Below, piece by piece: positions 9,178 to 18,542 of a DNA stretch of 64,000 bases. The notes beneath the pieces were generated by a model. That model had not been told where the DNA came from, did no database searches, and worked only from the letters and a program-made list of their open reading frames with translations. Made by a program: the position numbers and the translations under genes. The stretch is from Actinobacillus genomosp. 1 (GTDB lineage: Bacteria > Pseudomonadota > Gammaproteobacteria > Enterobacterales > Pasteurellaceae): the NCBI RefSeq assembly GCF_029774175.1, contig NZ_CP103834.1, positions 878,501 to 942,500 of the forward strand, in the 5' to 3' direction. How positions within the stretch are numbered: position 1 is the stretch's first letter; the number at the start of each line of letters is the position of its first letter.

Positions 9178-9390
9178 ATGAGTATTATTGAATTTCTTAG
9201 CTATGGCTCAATCCTGATTCTCGCTCTTTCCTTTGTCATTAAAGATATGCCTAACCTTCGTATCTCTAATATTTGTTGGGGATTAGGTTTTATTTTTTAC
9301 AGTCTTAACTCAGCAATATATATTGTTGCCGCTTTGAATTTATTGATTGTCGTTTTAAACGGCTATTTTTTGATTAAAGAACGCCCGTAA
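9178..9390 (+). CDS. Small membrane protein, YgjV-like, function unknown
   Basis: The 70-aa protein has three hydrophobic stretches (about residues 5-21, 32-47 and 49-65) and ends KERP. The pattern of a basic loop (KDMPNLRISN) between helices recalls short YgjV-type membrane proteins, but I cannot name a function. The ATG follows a TTTTAGGATAATAA leader with an AGGA site. It stands alone between yoaA and uvrA, pointing toward the uvrA 3' end, with a shared hairpin after it. Confidence 0.7.
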   Translation: MSIIEFLSYGSILILALSFVIKDMPNLRISNICWGLGFIFYSLNSAIYIVAALNLLIVVLNGYFLIKERP

Positions 9391-9456
9391 CATTGATTAT
9401 CCGCTACGTCTATTTAACTCGCACAATATCGTTCCACTCATCTATTATCAAAAACT

Positions 9457-9508
9457 AGCGGTCTGATTTTCTAAGAAATTTGCAAATTTCCTGCAAAATC
9501 AGACCGCT
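9457..9508. terminator. Bidirectional USS hairpin between the small membrane gene and uvrA
   Basis: AGCGGTCTGATTTT and AAAATCAGACCGCT form a perfect 14-bp inverted repeat with a 24-base loop. The right arm carries an exact USS (9502-9511). It lies between two convergent genes. Confidence 0.75.
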
Positions 9509-9528
9509 TGTTAAACACCGTTTGGCAT

Positions 9529-12357
9529 TTACCCTTTAGCTAAGATCTCTTTTAAAAATCTTGCCGTGTGCGAGCGTTTATCTTTCGCCACCTCTTCCGG
9601 TGTACCGGTCGCAATAATTTGTCCGCCGCCCGAACCGCCTTCAGGGCCTAAGTCCACAATCCAGTCGGCGGTTTTAATCACATCTAAATTATGCTCGATC
9701 ACCACAATCGTATTACCTTGGTCACGCAATGTGTGTAACACCGAAAGTAACTGTTTAATATCGGCAAAATGCAAACCGGTAGTCGGTTCATCTAAGATAT
9801 ATAACGTTTTACCTGTATCACGTTTGGAAAGCTCAGTTGCTAATTTCACACGCTGCGCTTCACCGCCGGATAGCGTAGTCGAAGACTGTCCTAAGCGAAT
9901 ATACGATAAACCGACATCCATTAAGGTTTGCAATTTACGCGCAATCGCCGGCACAGGTGCGAAAAATTCTCTTGCCTCTTCCACAGTCATATCCAGCACT
10001 TGATGAATCGTTTTGCCTTTATAACGAATTTCCAAGGTTTCTCGGTTATAACGTTTACCTTTACAGTGATCACACGGCACATACACATCCGGTAGGAAAT
10101 GCATTTCTACCTTAATCACGCCATCACCTTGGCAGGCTTCACAACGTCCGCCACGCACGTTAAAACTAAAGCGTCCGACATTATAGCCTCTCGCTCTCGC
10201 TTCTTGAGTACCGGCAAATAATTCACGAATCGGCGTAAATAAACCGGTATAAGTTGCCGGGTTTGAACGAGGCGTACGCCCAATCGGGCTTTGGTCGATA
10301 TCAATCACTTTATCGAAATGCGATAATCCATCAATTGACTCATAAGGTGCGACATCGGTACGTTCCGCACGATTTAACGCATTTTGTGCTAATGGGAACA
10401 AGGTATCGTTGATTAGAGTCGATTTACCCGAACCCGACACACCGGTAATACAAGTAAATAAACCAACCGGAATATCCAACTGTACTTGTTTTAAGTTATT
10501 ACCACTTGCCCCTTTTAAGGTTAGCAATTTAGCCGCGTCATAAGGTACTCGTTTTGCCGGAATTTCAATCTTCTGCTTGCCGGAGAGGAATTGTCCGGTA
10601 ATCGAATCTTCCACCTGCATAATTTCTTCCGCTGTACCTTGTGCGATAACCTGTCCGCCGTGTACACCGGCTCCCGGCCCGATATCGACAATATGATCTG
10701 CGGCACGGATCGCATCTTCATCATGCTCCACCACAATTACGGTATTACCCAAATTACGCAGATGAATTAAAGTATTTAATAAGCGTTCGTTATCACGTTG
10801 GTGCAAACCGATAGAGGGCTCATCAAGCACATACATCACCCCAACCAAGCCTGCACCGATTTGGCTAGCTAAACGAATACGTTGCGCCTCACCGCCGGAT
10901 AAGGTTTCTGCCGAACGAGAAAGCGAGAGGTAATTCAAACCGACATTCACCAAGAACTGCAAACGTTCACGAATTTCTTTTAAAATTTTCTCCGCAATCT
11001 TCGCTTTTTGACCGGCAAGATCTAACTGTTCAAAAAATTCTAACGCCTCACCAATCGATTTTTCCGACACCATCGGCAAATTAGTTTTATCTAAAAATAC
11101 ATAGCGAGCTTCTCGACGTAAGCGAGAACCTTCACACTCCAAACACGGGCGATTATTGATATATTTCGCTAATTCCTCACGCACCGAATTCGATTCGGTT
11201 TCTTTATAACGGCGAGCCATATTATTTAACACACCTTCAAAGGTATGTTTACGTTTTACTTTATCACCGCGATCATTGACATAAACAAATTCGATTTCGT
11301 CTTTTGAGCCGTTCAGAATAATTTCACATTGTTTTTTAGTCAGATCTTTAAACGGCGTATCCAGTGAAAAATCATAATGATCCGCCACCGATTTCAACAA
11401 ACCGAAATAGTAAAAGCTACGGCGATCCCAACCTTTAATCGCACCGCTTGCTAATGAGACATCCGGATTTTGTACCACTTTATTCGGGTCAAAATACTGC
11501 TCTACCCCCAAACCATCACATGTCGGGCAAGCACCCGCCGGGTTATTAAATGAGAACAAACGAGGCTCTAATTCGTGTAACGAATAGCCGCAATGCGGAC
11601 AAGCGAAACTAGACGAAAAGACGATTTCATCCGCACTCGGATCATCCATATCGGCAATAATCGCGGTCGAACCAGATAAATCCAATGCCGTTTCAAACGA
11701 TTCCGCTAAACGTGTGGCAATATCACTTCTCACTTTAAAGCGATCGACCACCACTTCAATCGTATGCTTCTTCTGTAATTCCAATGTCGGCGGATCAGAT
11801 AAATCACAGATTTCGCCGTCAATTCTGGCACGGATATAGCCGGAAGCGGTCAGATTTTCCAATAATTTTACATGTTCGCCTTTACGATTTTTAACCACCG
11901 GTGCAAGTAACATCAAACGCTTGCCTTCCGGCTCTTCCATTACTCTATCCACCATCTGCGAAATGGTTTGTGCCGCCAACGGTAAATCGTGATCCGGACA
12001 ACGAGGCTCACCGACTCTGGCAAACAATAGACGTAAATAATCGTGGATTTCGGTTACCGTACCCACAGTGGAACGTGGGTTATGCGAAGTGGATTTTTGC
12101 TCGATAGAAATTGCCGGTGAAAGCCCTTCAATATGGTCCACATCCGGTTTTTCCATCAATGAAAGGAATTGGCGTGCATAAGCGGAAAGGGATTCCACAT
12201 AACGGCGTTGCCCCTCCGCATACAGCGTATCGAAAGCTAAAGAAGACTTACCCGATCCGGATAAGCCGGTAATTACAATAAATTTATCTCGAGGAAGAAT
12301 TAAATTGATATTTTTAAGGTTGTGGGTTCTCGCACCACGAACATCAATGTACTGCAT
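9529..12357 (-). CDS. uvrA: Excinuclease ABC subunit A
   Basis: The 942-aa protein is the damage-recognition ATPase of nucleotide excision repair; its dimer loads UvrB at lesions. It has two ABC modules: Walker A GLSGSGKSSLAFDTLY near residue 31 and GVSGSGKSTLINDTLF near residue 640, with signature motifs LSGGEAQRIRLA and LSGGEAQRVKLA. Zinc-binding cysteines appear as CPHCGYS...CPTCDG in the first half and CEACQGDG...CDHCKGKRYN in the second. Length is the family norm (940 in E. coli). It is divergent from ssb around a LexA box, as in E. coli. Confidence 0.99.
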   Translation of the reverse strand: MQYIDVRGARTHNLKNINLILPRDKFIVITGLSGSGKSSLAFDTLYAEGQRRYVESLSAYARQFLSLMEKPDVDHIEGLSPAISIEQKSTSHNPRSTVGTVTEIHDYLRLLFARVGEPRCPDHDLPLAAQTISQMVDRVMEEPEGKRLMLLAPVVKNRKGEHVKLLENLTASGYIRARIDGEICDLSDPPTLELQKKHTIEVVVDRFKVRSDIATRLAESFETALDLSGSTAIIADMDDPSADEIVFSSSFACPHCGYSLHELEPRLFSFNNPAGACPTCDGLGVEQYFDPNKVVQNPDVSLASGAIKGWDRRSFYYFGLLKSVADHYDFSLDTPFKDLTKKQCEIILNGSKDEIEFVYVNDRGDKVKRKHTFEGVLNNMARRYKETESNSVREELAKYINNRPCLECEGSRLRREARYVFLDKTNLPMVSEKSIGEALEFFEQLDLAGQKAKIAEKILKEIRERLQFLVNVGLNYLSLSRSAETLSGGEAQRIRLASQIGAGLVGVMYVLDEPSIGLHQRDNERLLNTLIHLRNLGNTVIVVEHDEDAIRAADHIVDIGPGAGVHGGQVIAQGTAEEIMQVEDSITGQFLSGKQKIEIPAKRVPYDAAKLLTLKGASGNNLKQVQLDIPVGLFTCITGVSGSGKSTLINDTLFPLAQNALNRAERTDVAPYESIDGLSHFDKVIDIDQSPIGRTPRSNPATYTGLFTPIRELFAGTQEARARGYNVGRFSFNVRGGRCEACQGDGVIKVEMHFLPDVYVPCDHCKGKRYNRETLEIRYKGKTIHQVLDMTVEEAREFFAPVPAIARKLQTLMDVGLSYIRLGQSSTTLSGGEAQRVKLATELSKRDTGKTLYILDEPTTGLHFADIKQLLSVLHTLRDQGNTIVVIEHNLDVIKTADWIVDLGPEGGSGGGQIIATGTPEEVAKDKRSHTARFLKEILAKG

Positions 12358-12409
12358 AATCGGTTGCTCTCACTAAAAAATGTTTTTTATTATCGCATAT
12401 TTTAAGTAA

Positions 12410-12425
12410 CTGTACAAAATATCAG
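12410..12425. promoter_or_regulatory. LexA (SOS) box between uvrA and ssb
   Basis: CTGTACAAAATATCAG fits the gammaproteobacterial LexA operator CTG-N10-CAG, with CTGT on the left arm. It lies 53 bp before uvrA and 83 bp before ssb. The same divergent uvrA-LexA box-ssb arrangement is known in E. coli, so SOS control of at least uvrA is expected. Confidence 0.85.
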
Positions 12426-12507
12426 TTTTAATGCGTGCATTTTTTTGAATTTCAGGTAGAATGTCGCACAAAATTTTACAGCACTTAATCAATTCACAGA
12501 GGATTTT

Positions 12508-13032
12508 ATGGCAGGTATTAATAAAGTTATCATCGTGGGCAATTTAGGTAACGATCCTGAAATGCGCACTATGCCAAACGGCGAAGCGGTTGCAAATATT
12601 AGTGTTGCAACCAGTGAAAGTTGGACAGATAAAAATACGGGCGAACGCCGTGAAGTAACCGAATGGCACCGTATCGTATTCTACCGTCGCCAAGCGGAAG
12701 TTGCCGGTCAATACTTACGTAAAGGTTCACAAGTTTATGTTGAAGGCCGTTTAAAAACACGTAAATGGCAAGACCAAAACGGCCAAGATCGTTACACCAC
12801 CGAAATCCAAGGTGACGTTTTACAAATGTTAGGCGGACGTAACCAAGGCGGTGATTTCGCCGGTAACCAAGGCGGTTGGGGAAACTCAGCACCAGCGCCA
12901 CAACAAAGTTACAACCAAGGTAACAGCGGTTACGGCTATGACCAAACAGCAAGTCGCCCTGCTCAACAAGCTGCAAAACCAGCTCAAGCAGAACCGCCAA
13001 TGGATAACTTCGACGACGATATCCCGTTCTGA
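12508..13032 (+). CDS. ssb: Single-stranded DNA-binding protein
   Basis: The 174-aa protein binds single-stranded DNA as a tetramer in replication, repair and recombination. An OB fold covers residues 1-110 (MAGINKVIIVGNLGNDPE at the start, WHRIVFY near 52). A glycine/glutamine-rich linker follows, and the acidic tip MDNFDDDIPF is the docking site for partner proteins. An AGAGGA site precedes the ATG. A strong hairpin terminates it, and a mobile island begins just beyond. Confidence 0.98.
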   Translation: MAGINKVIIVGNLGNDPEMRTMPNGEAVANISVATSESWTDKNTGERREVTEWHRIVFYRRQAEVAGQYLRKGSQVYVEGRLKTRKWQDQNGQDRYTTEIQGDVLQMLGGRNQGGDFAGNQGGWGNSAPAPQQSYNQGNSGYGYDQTASRPAQQAAKPAQAEPPMDNFDDDIPF

Positions 13033-13077
13033 ATTCCATATACATAAATTCTGTAAAAATAAATCATAAAAATTAGG

Positions 13078-13111
13078 GAGAAACCTTGCAAAACAAGGTT
13101 TCTCTTTTTTT
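13078..13111 (+). terminator. Rho-independent terminator of ssb
   Basis: GAGAAACCTTG and CAAGGTTTCTC form a perfect 11-bp stem with a 5-base loop, followed by seven T residues. Confidence 0.92.
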
Positions 13112-13175
13112 ACGTTAATTTTGACATAAGTTATCTCATTTGTTAGTATTTATATATGATAATTTTGTAAATTAA

Positions 13176-14462
13176 ATGGATATGTATAGACTAGAGACAA
13201 CCCTTTTCTCAAACGGAGAACGTTTTCCTCTACTAGTTAATGAGGAAACTGGTATTCCTGATTTTTATTCAACCCTATGGGTAACTGTAGAACTGCGTAA
13301 TCAATCCGCAGTGAACACTATCAGAAATAAACTAATAGCTATACAATGGCTAATGAGTTGGGAAAAAGGTAATAATCTTGTTATAAGTGATTTAATTCAT
13401 AGAGAGATAGTATTAACTAGCGAGCAATTAGAATCTCTTATTCAACATATGAGGTTAAATGCAAAAAAACAAAAGAATGTAAATAGTACGAAAAAGAATG
13501 TTTTAATGAAAGGTCAAACTCAATTTATTGATATTTATTCGTCTGCATCTTTTAGCCACCAATATAATAGACTCACAATTATTTCAGAATATATATTATT
13601 TTTATCTAAAGTAATTCGTGTATCTAACGAATATATCGAAAAAATCACAAAATTAGTTACATTAATTAAAAAGGCAAGACCCCAAAATCATAAAGGATTC
13701 TCCATAAAGCCAGAAAGTGAGTTACTTGATGGTTTGTTAGATGAATTTATATCTATTTCAAATTTTTCTAACCCTAATAATCCATTTAAAGATATCGGAA
13801 TTCAAAAAAGAAACCATTTAATGTTCGTTTTACTGAAAGAATTAGGAATTAGACGAGGGGAATTATTATCAATTCAAATTCCATATATTGATATAGGAAC
13901 AGCTAAGTCCTCAATTACAATTAAACGAACACATGACGATAAATTTGATACAAGGAAAATACAAGCTGTAAGTAAGACTAAAGAACGGCGCTTACCAATC
14001 TCAAAAAAAACAGCTCAGCTCATCGATGACTATATTATGAACTATCGTTCTAAAATCCCTTATGCAAATGCACATCCATATTTATTTGTAACTCATAGAA
14101 AGGGGAAAACACAAGGAAATCCAATTAGTACAAGTTCTTTTGATAATGTTATTTTACCCACAATGAAACAGATAGATCCTAAATTTTCTATCATTCATCC
14201 ACATATCTTTCGTCATGAATGGAACTTAGATTTTTCACGAAAAGTAGATAAGAATAACCAAAGTGTAAATAATGATTCTTCTCATAAAGATTTTATTTCA
14301 CCTGAAAAAGAAGCAAAAATGAGACAGCATCTTATGGGGCATACGTCAGAAAAATCTGGAAATGTTTACAATCAACGTTATATTCAAGAAAAAGCTAATA
14401 AAATATTATTAGAACTCCAAACTGAATTTCAGGAAAAGGTTGATAACTATGAGTCAGAATAA
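13176..14462 (+). CDS. Tyrosine recombinase 1 of a four-gene transposition module
   Basis: The 428-aa protein carries the tyrosine recombinase residues: arginine in LGIRRGELLSIQ (near residue 229), HIFRH (near 348), GHTSEKSG (near 391) and the nucleophile tyrosine in VYNQRY a few residues later. The N-terminal part (about 1-190) is likely the DNA-binding arm and core-binding region. It is the first of four same-strand genes that overlap or nearly touch. The set resembles the TnpA-TnpB-TnpC recombinases of Tn554 and the gamma-mobile-trio islands; this member could be the TnpA/GmtY counterpart. The coding DNA is much richer in A+T than ssb. No strong ribosome site precedes the ATG. Confidence 0.85.
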   Translation: MDMYRLETTLFSNGERFPLLVNEETGIPDFYSTLWVTVELRNQSAVNTIRNKLIAIQWLMSWEKGNNLVISDLIHREIVLTSEQLESLIQHMRLNAKKQKNVNSTKKNVLMKGQTQFIDIYSSASFSHQYNRLTIISEYILFLSKVIRVSNEYIEKITKLVTLIKKARPQNHKGFSIKPESELLDGLLDEFISISNFSNPNNPFKDIGIQKRNHLMFVLLKELGIRRGELLSIQIPYIDIGTAKSSITIKRTHDDKFDTRKIQAVSKTKERRLPISKKTAQLIDDYIMNYRSKIPYANAHPYLFVTHRKGKTQGNPISTSSFDNVILPTMKQIDPKFSIIHPHIFRHEWNLDFSRKVDKNNQSVNNDSSHKDFISPEKEAKMRQHLMGHTSEKSGNVYNQRYIQEKANKILLELQTEFQEKVDNYESE

Positions 14463-15969
14463 AATTCTTCGGCAATCTAGAGATGGGTATGTATTTGATG
14501 AAAATGATAATTCTTGGAAAATAAGTAAAGATAAAACCATCAATTTTTCTCAGACAATATTAAATATAAACAAAAAAACACTAAAAGGATTCAGAAAAAC
14601 ATTAGCTGTATATGCTGAAAAATATTCAAGTTACCATGTATTTCACATGTATCAACAATTTCAACGATTAGTAATTTCAACCAATCTAAAGAACATTGAT
14701 GTATCAATAATATTGAATTGGAAAAATACATTAGGAAAAGAACATGAATGGTATTTAGGGGCATTAAAAGGTTTTTTACTCTCATGGTATGAATACGGTT
14801 ACTATGGGGTTGATAAATCTGTTGCATCTCTATTAGAAAGCTTTACCTTAAGCGGAAATGATAAAGGTAAATCGGTATTAATGAGATGCCCTTATACAGG
14901 AGCTTTTACTGAAAATGAAATTTTGGCTTTAATGGTTGAACTAGCAAGACTCTGGAAAGAAGATCTTATTTCATTTGAAGCGTATACATATATTCACTTG
15001 CTACAAGCTACTGCTAGAAGACCTATTCAAATACGCCATTTAAAATTTGAAGACCTAAAAAAAGAAATATCACAAGGAACATGGAACTACTACTTAAATA
15101 TTCCTAGTGCTAAAAAAAGAGGTGGATTATTTAGAACTACATTTAAAAAATTAGCAATAACCGAAGATCTATATTTGATCTTATTAAACTTTATAGATTT
15201 TCAATACAAAAAATTACTTGAGATAGTGAGCGAATCATTTATCTCTAGTTATAAGATGAAATTGCCAATCTTTATAGATTGGAGGGGATTGAAAATGAAT
15301 ATAAAAAATAAATGCTTCGATATATCGTTATTAGATAAGGATTTTTTTCATTATTCAGCTTCATCATTGGAACAAAATGTATTACGAAAATTTTGTATTC
15401 AACAAAAAGCCGTTTCAGAAAGAACTGGGGAAATTATTCATGTAACTGCAAGACGCTTTCGCCATACTAGAGGAACTAATTTAGGGAGAAAGGGTGTTGG
15501 AGCAACAATTATAGCGGAGCTTTTAGATCACACAGATACACAAAATGTAAAAGTTTATACCGAAAATACAGCTGATACGGTGCAATATATCGATCGTGTT
15601 ATGGGTGCTGAAATGGGAAAACTGGCTCAAGCATTTACGGGTAGAATTATTTCTAATTTAAATGAAAGTGAAAGGGGACATGATCCAACATCTTTAATAA
15701 CTAATGATGGAACAAGTACTATAGGTGCATGTGGAACAAATGATTTTTGTATAACTAGTTATGAAACTTGTTATTTGTGCCCTAAGTTTAGGCCTCTAAT
15801 TGATGGTCCTCATCAGCAAATCCTAAATAAATTGTACAAAGAAAAAGAAGAACGTTTAAAACAAACTAAAAGTGTAGATTACGCCTCATCCAAAGACCGT
15901 ATTATTTTAGCTGTTGAATATGTTGTTCAAGCATGTAATGAAATGAAAAAATCCACAGAGGCTCATTAA
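14449..15969 (+). CDS. Tyrosine recombinase 2 with C-terminal cysteine cluster
   Basis: The 506-aa protein has a complete catalytic set: arginine in LLQATARRPIQIRHL, the HxxR box in ARRFRHTRGTN, LLDHTDTQN, and tyrosine in VKVYTEN. After the catalytic domain it has CGTNDFCITSYETCYLCPKF, four cysteines that may bind zinc. I chose the ATG at 14449 with an AAGG site; a TTG start 9 bases upstream is also possible. It overlaps the preceding gene by 14 bp, so translation is probably coupled. The role as partner recombinase in element movement is inferred from the family. Confidence 0.85.
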   Translation: MSQNKILRQSRDGYVFDENDNSWKISKDKTINFSQTILNINKKTLKGFRKTLAVYAEKYSSYHVFHMYQQFQRLVISTNLKNIDVSIILNWKNTLGKEHEWYLGALKGFLLSWYEYGYYGVDKSVASLLESFTLSGNDKGKSVLMRCPYTGAFTENEILALMVELARLWKEDLISFEAYTYIHLLQATARRPIQIRHLKFEDLKKEISQGTWNYYLNIPSAKKRGGLFRTTFKKLAITEDLYLILLNFIDFQYKKLLEIVSESFISSYKMKLPIFIDWRGLKMNIKNKCFDISLLDKDFFHYSASSLEQNVLRKFCIQQKAVSERTGEIIHVTARRFRHTRGTNLGRKGVGATIIAELLDHTDTQNVKVYTENTADTVQYIDRVMGAEMGKLAQAFTGRIISNLNESERGHDPTSLITNDGTSTIGACGTNDFCITSYETCYLCPKFRPLIDGPHQQILNKLYKEKEERLKQTKSVDYASSKDRIILAVEYVVQACNEMKKSTEAH

Positions 15970-15971
15970 TT

Positions 15972-18011
15972 ATGAATACGCCAATTTTTACTTCAACCAG
16001 TGATAATCCTAAAACTGCCTTAAATGAGTTTATTAAATTTTGTAAAAATAATCTTACAGCATTTGGAGATAATTGTTGGGAAAGTAATCAATGGAAAACA
16101 ACCTTTAATATCCATACTATTCAAGTCCGTTTTTCTACAGATAGAGTTAAATCCACAGCTTATTACTATGAGCCACTAGCTAAGCCATTTATTGAATTTG
16201 CCAAAGCCTATATTAGTTATACTTATTCTCTAAATCCCATTCGCAATTTAGCCCGACATATTGAATCTTTACGTATAGTTGAAATAGCTCTCTATAATAT
16301 TAAAGGAAAGGCTGACATACTTCAGCTTGATTATTTAGTTATTCATGAAGTAGAAAATATCGTATCAAAAAAATATAAAAAAGGTACGGAATCAGTCAAT
16401 AAATTAGGTTATCAAATTCAAAAACTATTTGATTTTTGTAGAGAAAATCAAATCACACCTCAACTACCTTTATGGGAAAATCCTTATAAACGTCCTAGAG
16501 ATTTGACTATATTACTGGATGAAAAAGGAAAAGAATACCGCTCAAGTAAAATGCCAACTGATGAAGAAATGATGTTGATTGCTAAACTCTTTCATGATGC
16601 TCCCAGTTTAGACAAAGAAACTGAATATTATACGGCTGTTATGGCTCTACTTATGGTTGCTCCATCTCGTTGTTCAGAGTTAATGTCTTTATCCATTAAT
16701 TGTTTAGAGTGGGAAGAGGATAGTTTGGGAAATAAACAATTAGGTATCCGATGGATACCAGCAAAAAATGGGAAAGAAGGATTAAAATGGGTTCCTAGCA
16801 GTATGCAAGATGTTATTGTTGAAGCAGTTAAACGTTTAATAAATATCAGCTCTCCTGCACGAATAGCTGCAAAATTTGCAGAGGATACTCCAAACACACT
16901 AATGTTATTAGATAAAACTCTTCTATCGCATACACCACTGCTTCAAAAACCTTTAACTGAGATAGAGATAGGTAAAATTTTAGGTGTTAATGGAAAAAAT
17001 GGACTTAATGCTAAATGGTTTAAAAATTTAATGCATGAAAATCATGGTATTATAACGTATGACACATTAGGAAAATACTTATATAAAAAATACACATCCA
17101 AATTTAATTACTGGCCATATATTGATAAAAATAAAAATGTTAAGGCTTCAGAAGCTTTATTGTTGTTCCGAGAAAATGAATTCCATGATAAATTTCCTCC
17201 TAAAAATTTTTCTTTTGTCTTACCAACCGTGAATCAAATTAATGATAGATTTTGCTATTCTGAGACACGCCCTAAAACATCATTATGGGAAAAACATTGC
17301 ATAGTTACATCTAAAGGAGAATTTATTAGATTACCATCGCACAATGCGAGACATTGGCTAAGTACAAAAGCTGAGCGTGGTGGAATGGATGAATTAACTT
17401 TAGCTAATTGGGCGGGACGAGCTAGAGTTGCAGATAACAAAGCTTATGATCACAGAACAGAAGAAGAAAAAAGTGAATCAGCTAGAAATTTACTCATTCC
17501 TGAGGATATTTCCATCTTAGATAAAATTCATTTGAATCTTCCTGTTACCTATGAAGACTTAGGAAAAGATAGAATTGGAATCGCAACAGTAACAGAAATA
17601 GGTATTTGCGAACACGATTATGCAATGTCACCATGCTCTCGTCATGGTGATTGTGAAACATGCAAAGAGCTTGTGTGTATTAAAGGCTTAGAATCTTCTT
17701 TAGAAATCTTAAAACAACGTGAAACTCAGCTAACTGAACAATTTAATAAAGCTAAAGAACACCATAAAATAGGTGTTTTTGGCGCAGATCGTTGGATAAG
17801 TAATTTGGGATGGAGACTAACACACATAAAAACTAAAATTAAGTTCTTAGAAAATAATGCTATCCCAAATGGTTCATTATTACGAATGCCAGATGAATAT
17901 GATCCTTCCCCGGTCAAATTAGTTTTACTGGAGAAAGGAATGGATATAGATATAAAAACGCAAGAAACAGCTAAATTAGACGATGATTTATACAGATTAA
18001 TGGAGTTATAG
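15972..18011 (+). CDS. Large tyrosine recombinase 3 (TnpB/GmtZ-like)
   Basis: The 679-aa protein has arginine in MVAPSRCSELMSLS (near residue 233), then SHNARHWLSTKAERGG (HxxR-like box near 457), LANWAGRARVADNKAY with the last tyrosine as likely nucleophile, and a C-terminal cysteine/histidine cluster CEHDYAMSPCSRHGDC followed by CETCKELVC. Size and this C-terminal cluster resemble TnpB of Tn554 (about 630 aa) and, from memory, the gamma-mobile-trio integrase GmtZ. A long helical stretch follows the cysteines. It starts 2 bp after recombinase 2 stops and ends 1 bp before the next gene. Confidence 0.84.
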   Translation: MNTPIFTSTSDNPKTALNEFIKFCKNNLTAFGDNCWESNQWKTTFNIHTIQVRFSTDRVKSTAYYYEPLAKPFIEFAKAYISYTYSLNPIRNLARHIESLRIVEIALYNIKGKADILQLDYLVIHEVENIVSKKYKKGTESVNKLGYQIQKLFDFCRENQITPQLPLWENPYKRPRDLTILLDEKGKEYRSSKMPTDEEMMLIAKLFHDAPSLDKETEYYTAVMALLMVAPSRCSELMSLSINCLEWEEDSLGNKQLGIRWIPAKNGKEGLKWVPSSMQDVIVEAVKRLINISSPARIAAKFAEDTPNTLMLLDKTLLSHTPLLQKPLTEIEIGKILGVNGKNGLNAKWFKNLMHENHGIITYDTLGKYLYKKYTSKFNYWPYIDKNKNVKASEALLLFRENEFHDKFPPKNFSFVLPTVNQINDRFCYSETRPKTSLWEKHCIVTSKGEFIRLPSHNARHWLSTKAERGGMDELTLANWAGRARVADNKAYDHRTEEEKSESARNLLIPEDISILDKIHLNLPVTYEDLGKDRIGIATVTEIGICEHDYAMSPCSRHGDCETCKELVCIKGLESSLEILKQRETQLTEQFNKAKEHHKIGVFGADRWISNLGWRLTHIKTKIKFLENNAIPNGSLLRMPDEYDPSPVKLVLLEKGMDIDIKTQETAKLDDDLYRLMEL

Positions 18012-18012
18012 T

Positions 18013-18423
18013 ATGCCTAAAATTCTTATTACAGAAGAAAATTTAGAAGATATTATCTTATTAATTAATACTTGGGAAGGCAAATTAACATGGGATTTAC
18101 TTTGTAATAAAGTATCAGAGCTGCTTAATGTTAAAAGTATTGAAAGGCAGTCTCTAGCAAATTATTCAGATGTTCAAAAAGCCTTTACTAAACGAAAACA
18201 AAGAATAAAAGAAAGCATAAAAGCTAATCCTCTACCAAATGTAACCGTTGATTATCTACAAAAGCAAATCAATAATTTGAAAGCTCAAGTAGAACGCTTA
18301 GAAGAAATCAATGAGCGATACAAGCAACAATTCATTGTATGGCAATATAATGCATATATGCATGGTATGACAAGCGATAAGCTCAATCAACCTCTTATTG
18401 CAATTAATCGCCAGCAAAGATAA
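18013..18423 (+). CDS. Small coiled-coil accessory protein of the recombinase module (TnpC/GmtX-like)
   Basis: The 136-aa protein has a helical C-terminal half with a heptad-rich stretch (YLQKQINNLKAQVERLEEIN, about residues 77-97). Tn554 encodes a 125-aa TnpC in the same position, where it influences orientation and efficiency of transposition; gamma-mobile-trio islands encode a small GmtX there. The ATG follows the previous stop after one base, with a GGAG site. Function is inferred from size, coiled coil and position, not from a clear motif. Confidence 0.72.
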   Translation: MPKILITEENLEDIILLINTWEGKLTWDLLCNKVSELLNVKSIERQSLANYSDVQKAFTKRKQRIKESIKANPLPNVTVDYLQKQINNLKAQVERLEEINERYKQQFIVWQYNAYMHGMTSDKLNQPLIAINRQQR

Positions 18424-18457
18424 CAGACCTGTGTCTATCTATTCGATCAGATTTTTA

Positions 18458-18465
18458 TTTTTAGG
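18458..18465. repeat. Left 8-bp target-site duplication of the IS element
   Basis: TTTTTAGG directly precedes the left inverted repeat and is repeated exactly at 19553-19560. IS256-type elements make 8-9 bp duplications. Confidence 0.88.
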
Positions 18466-18497
18466 GGCATAGTAGACAAAAAGGTTGGTAAAAAGTG

Positions 18498-18530
18498 GGT
18501 TAAAGCCTTATAGTACAAGGCTTTAACCTA
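18498..18530. terminator. Palindrome just inside the left end of the IS
   Basis: GGTTAAAGCCTT and AAGGCTTTAACC form a perfect 12-bp stem. Such hairpins at IS ends stop transcription reading in from outside; here it would also insulate the recombinase operon. No T run follows at once. Confidence 0.55.
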
Positions 18531-18542
18531 CCTTTTTGAAAT

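Noticed and set aside
12599..13045. A 148-codon minus-strand frame opposite ssb
   Set aside because: It is fully antisense to a certain gene and shows no protein family signal.
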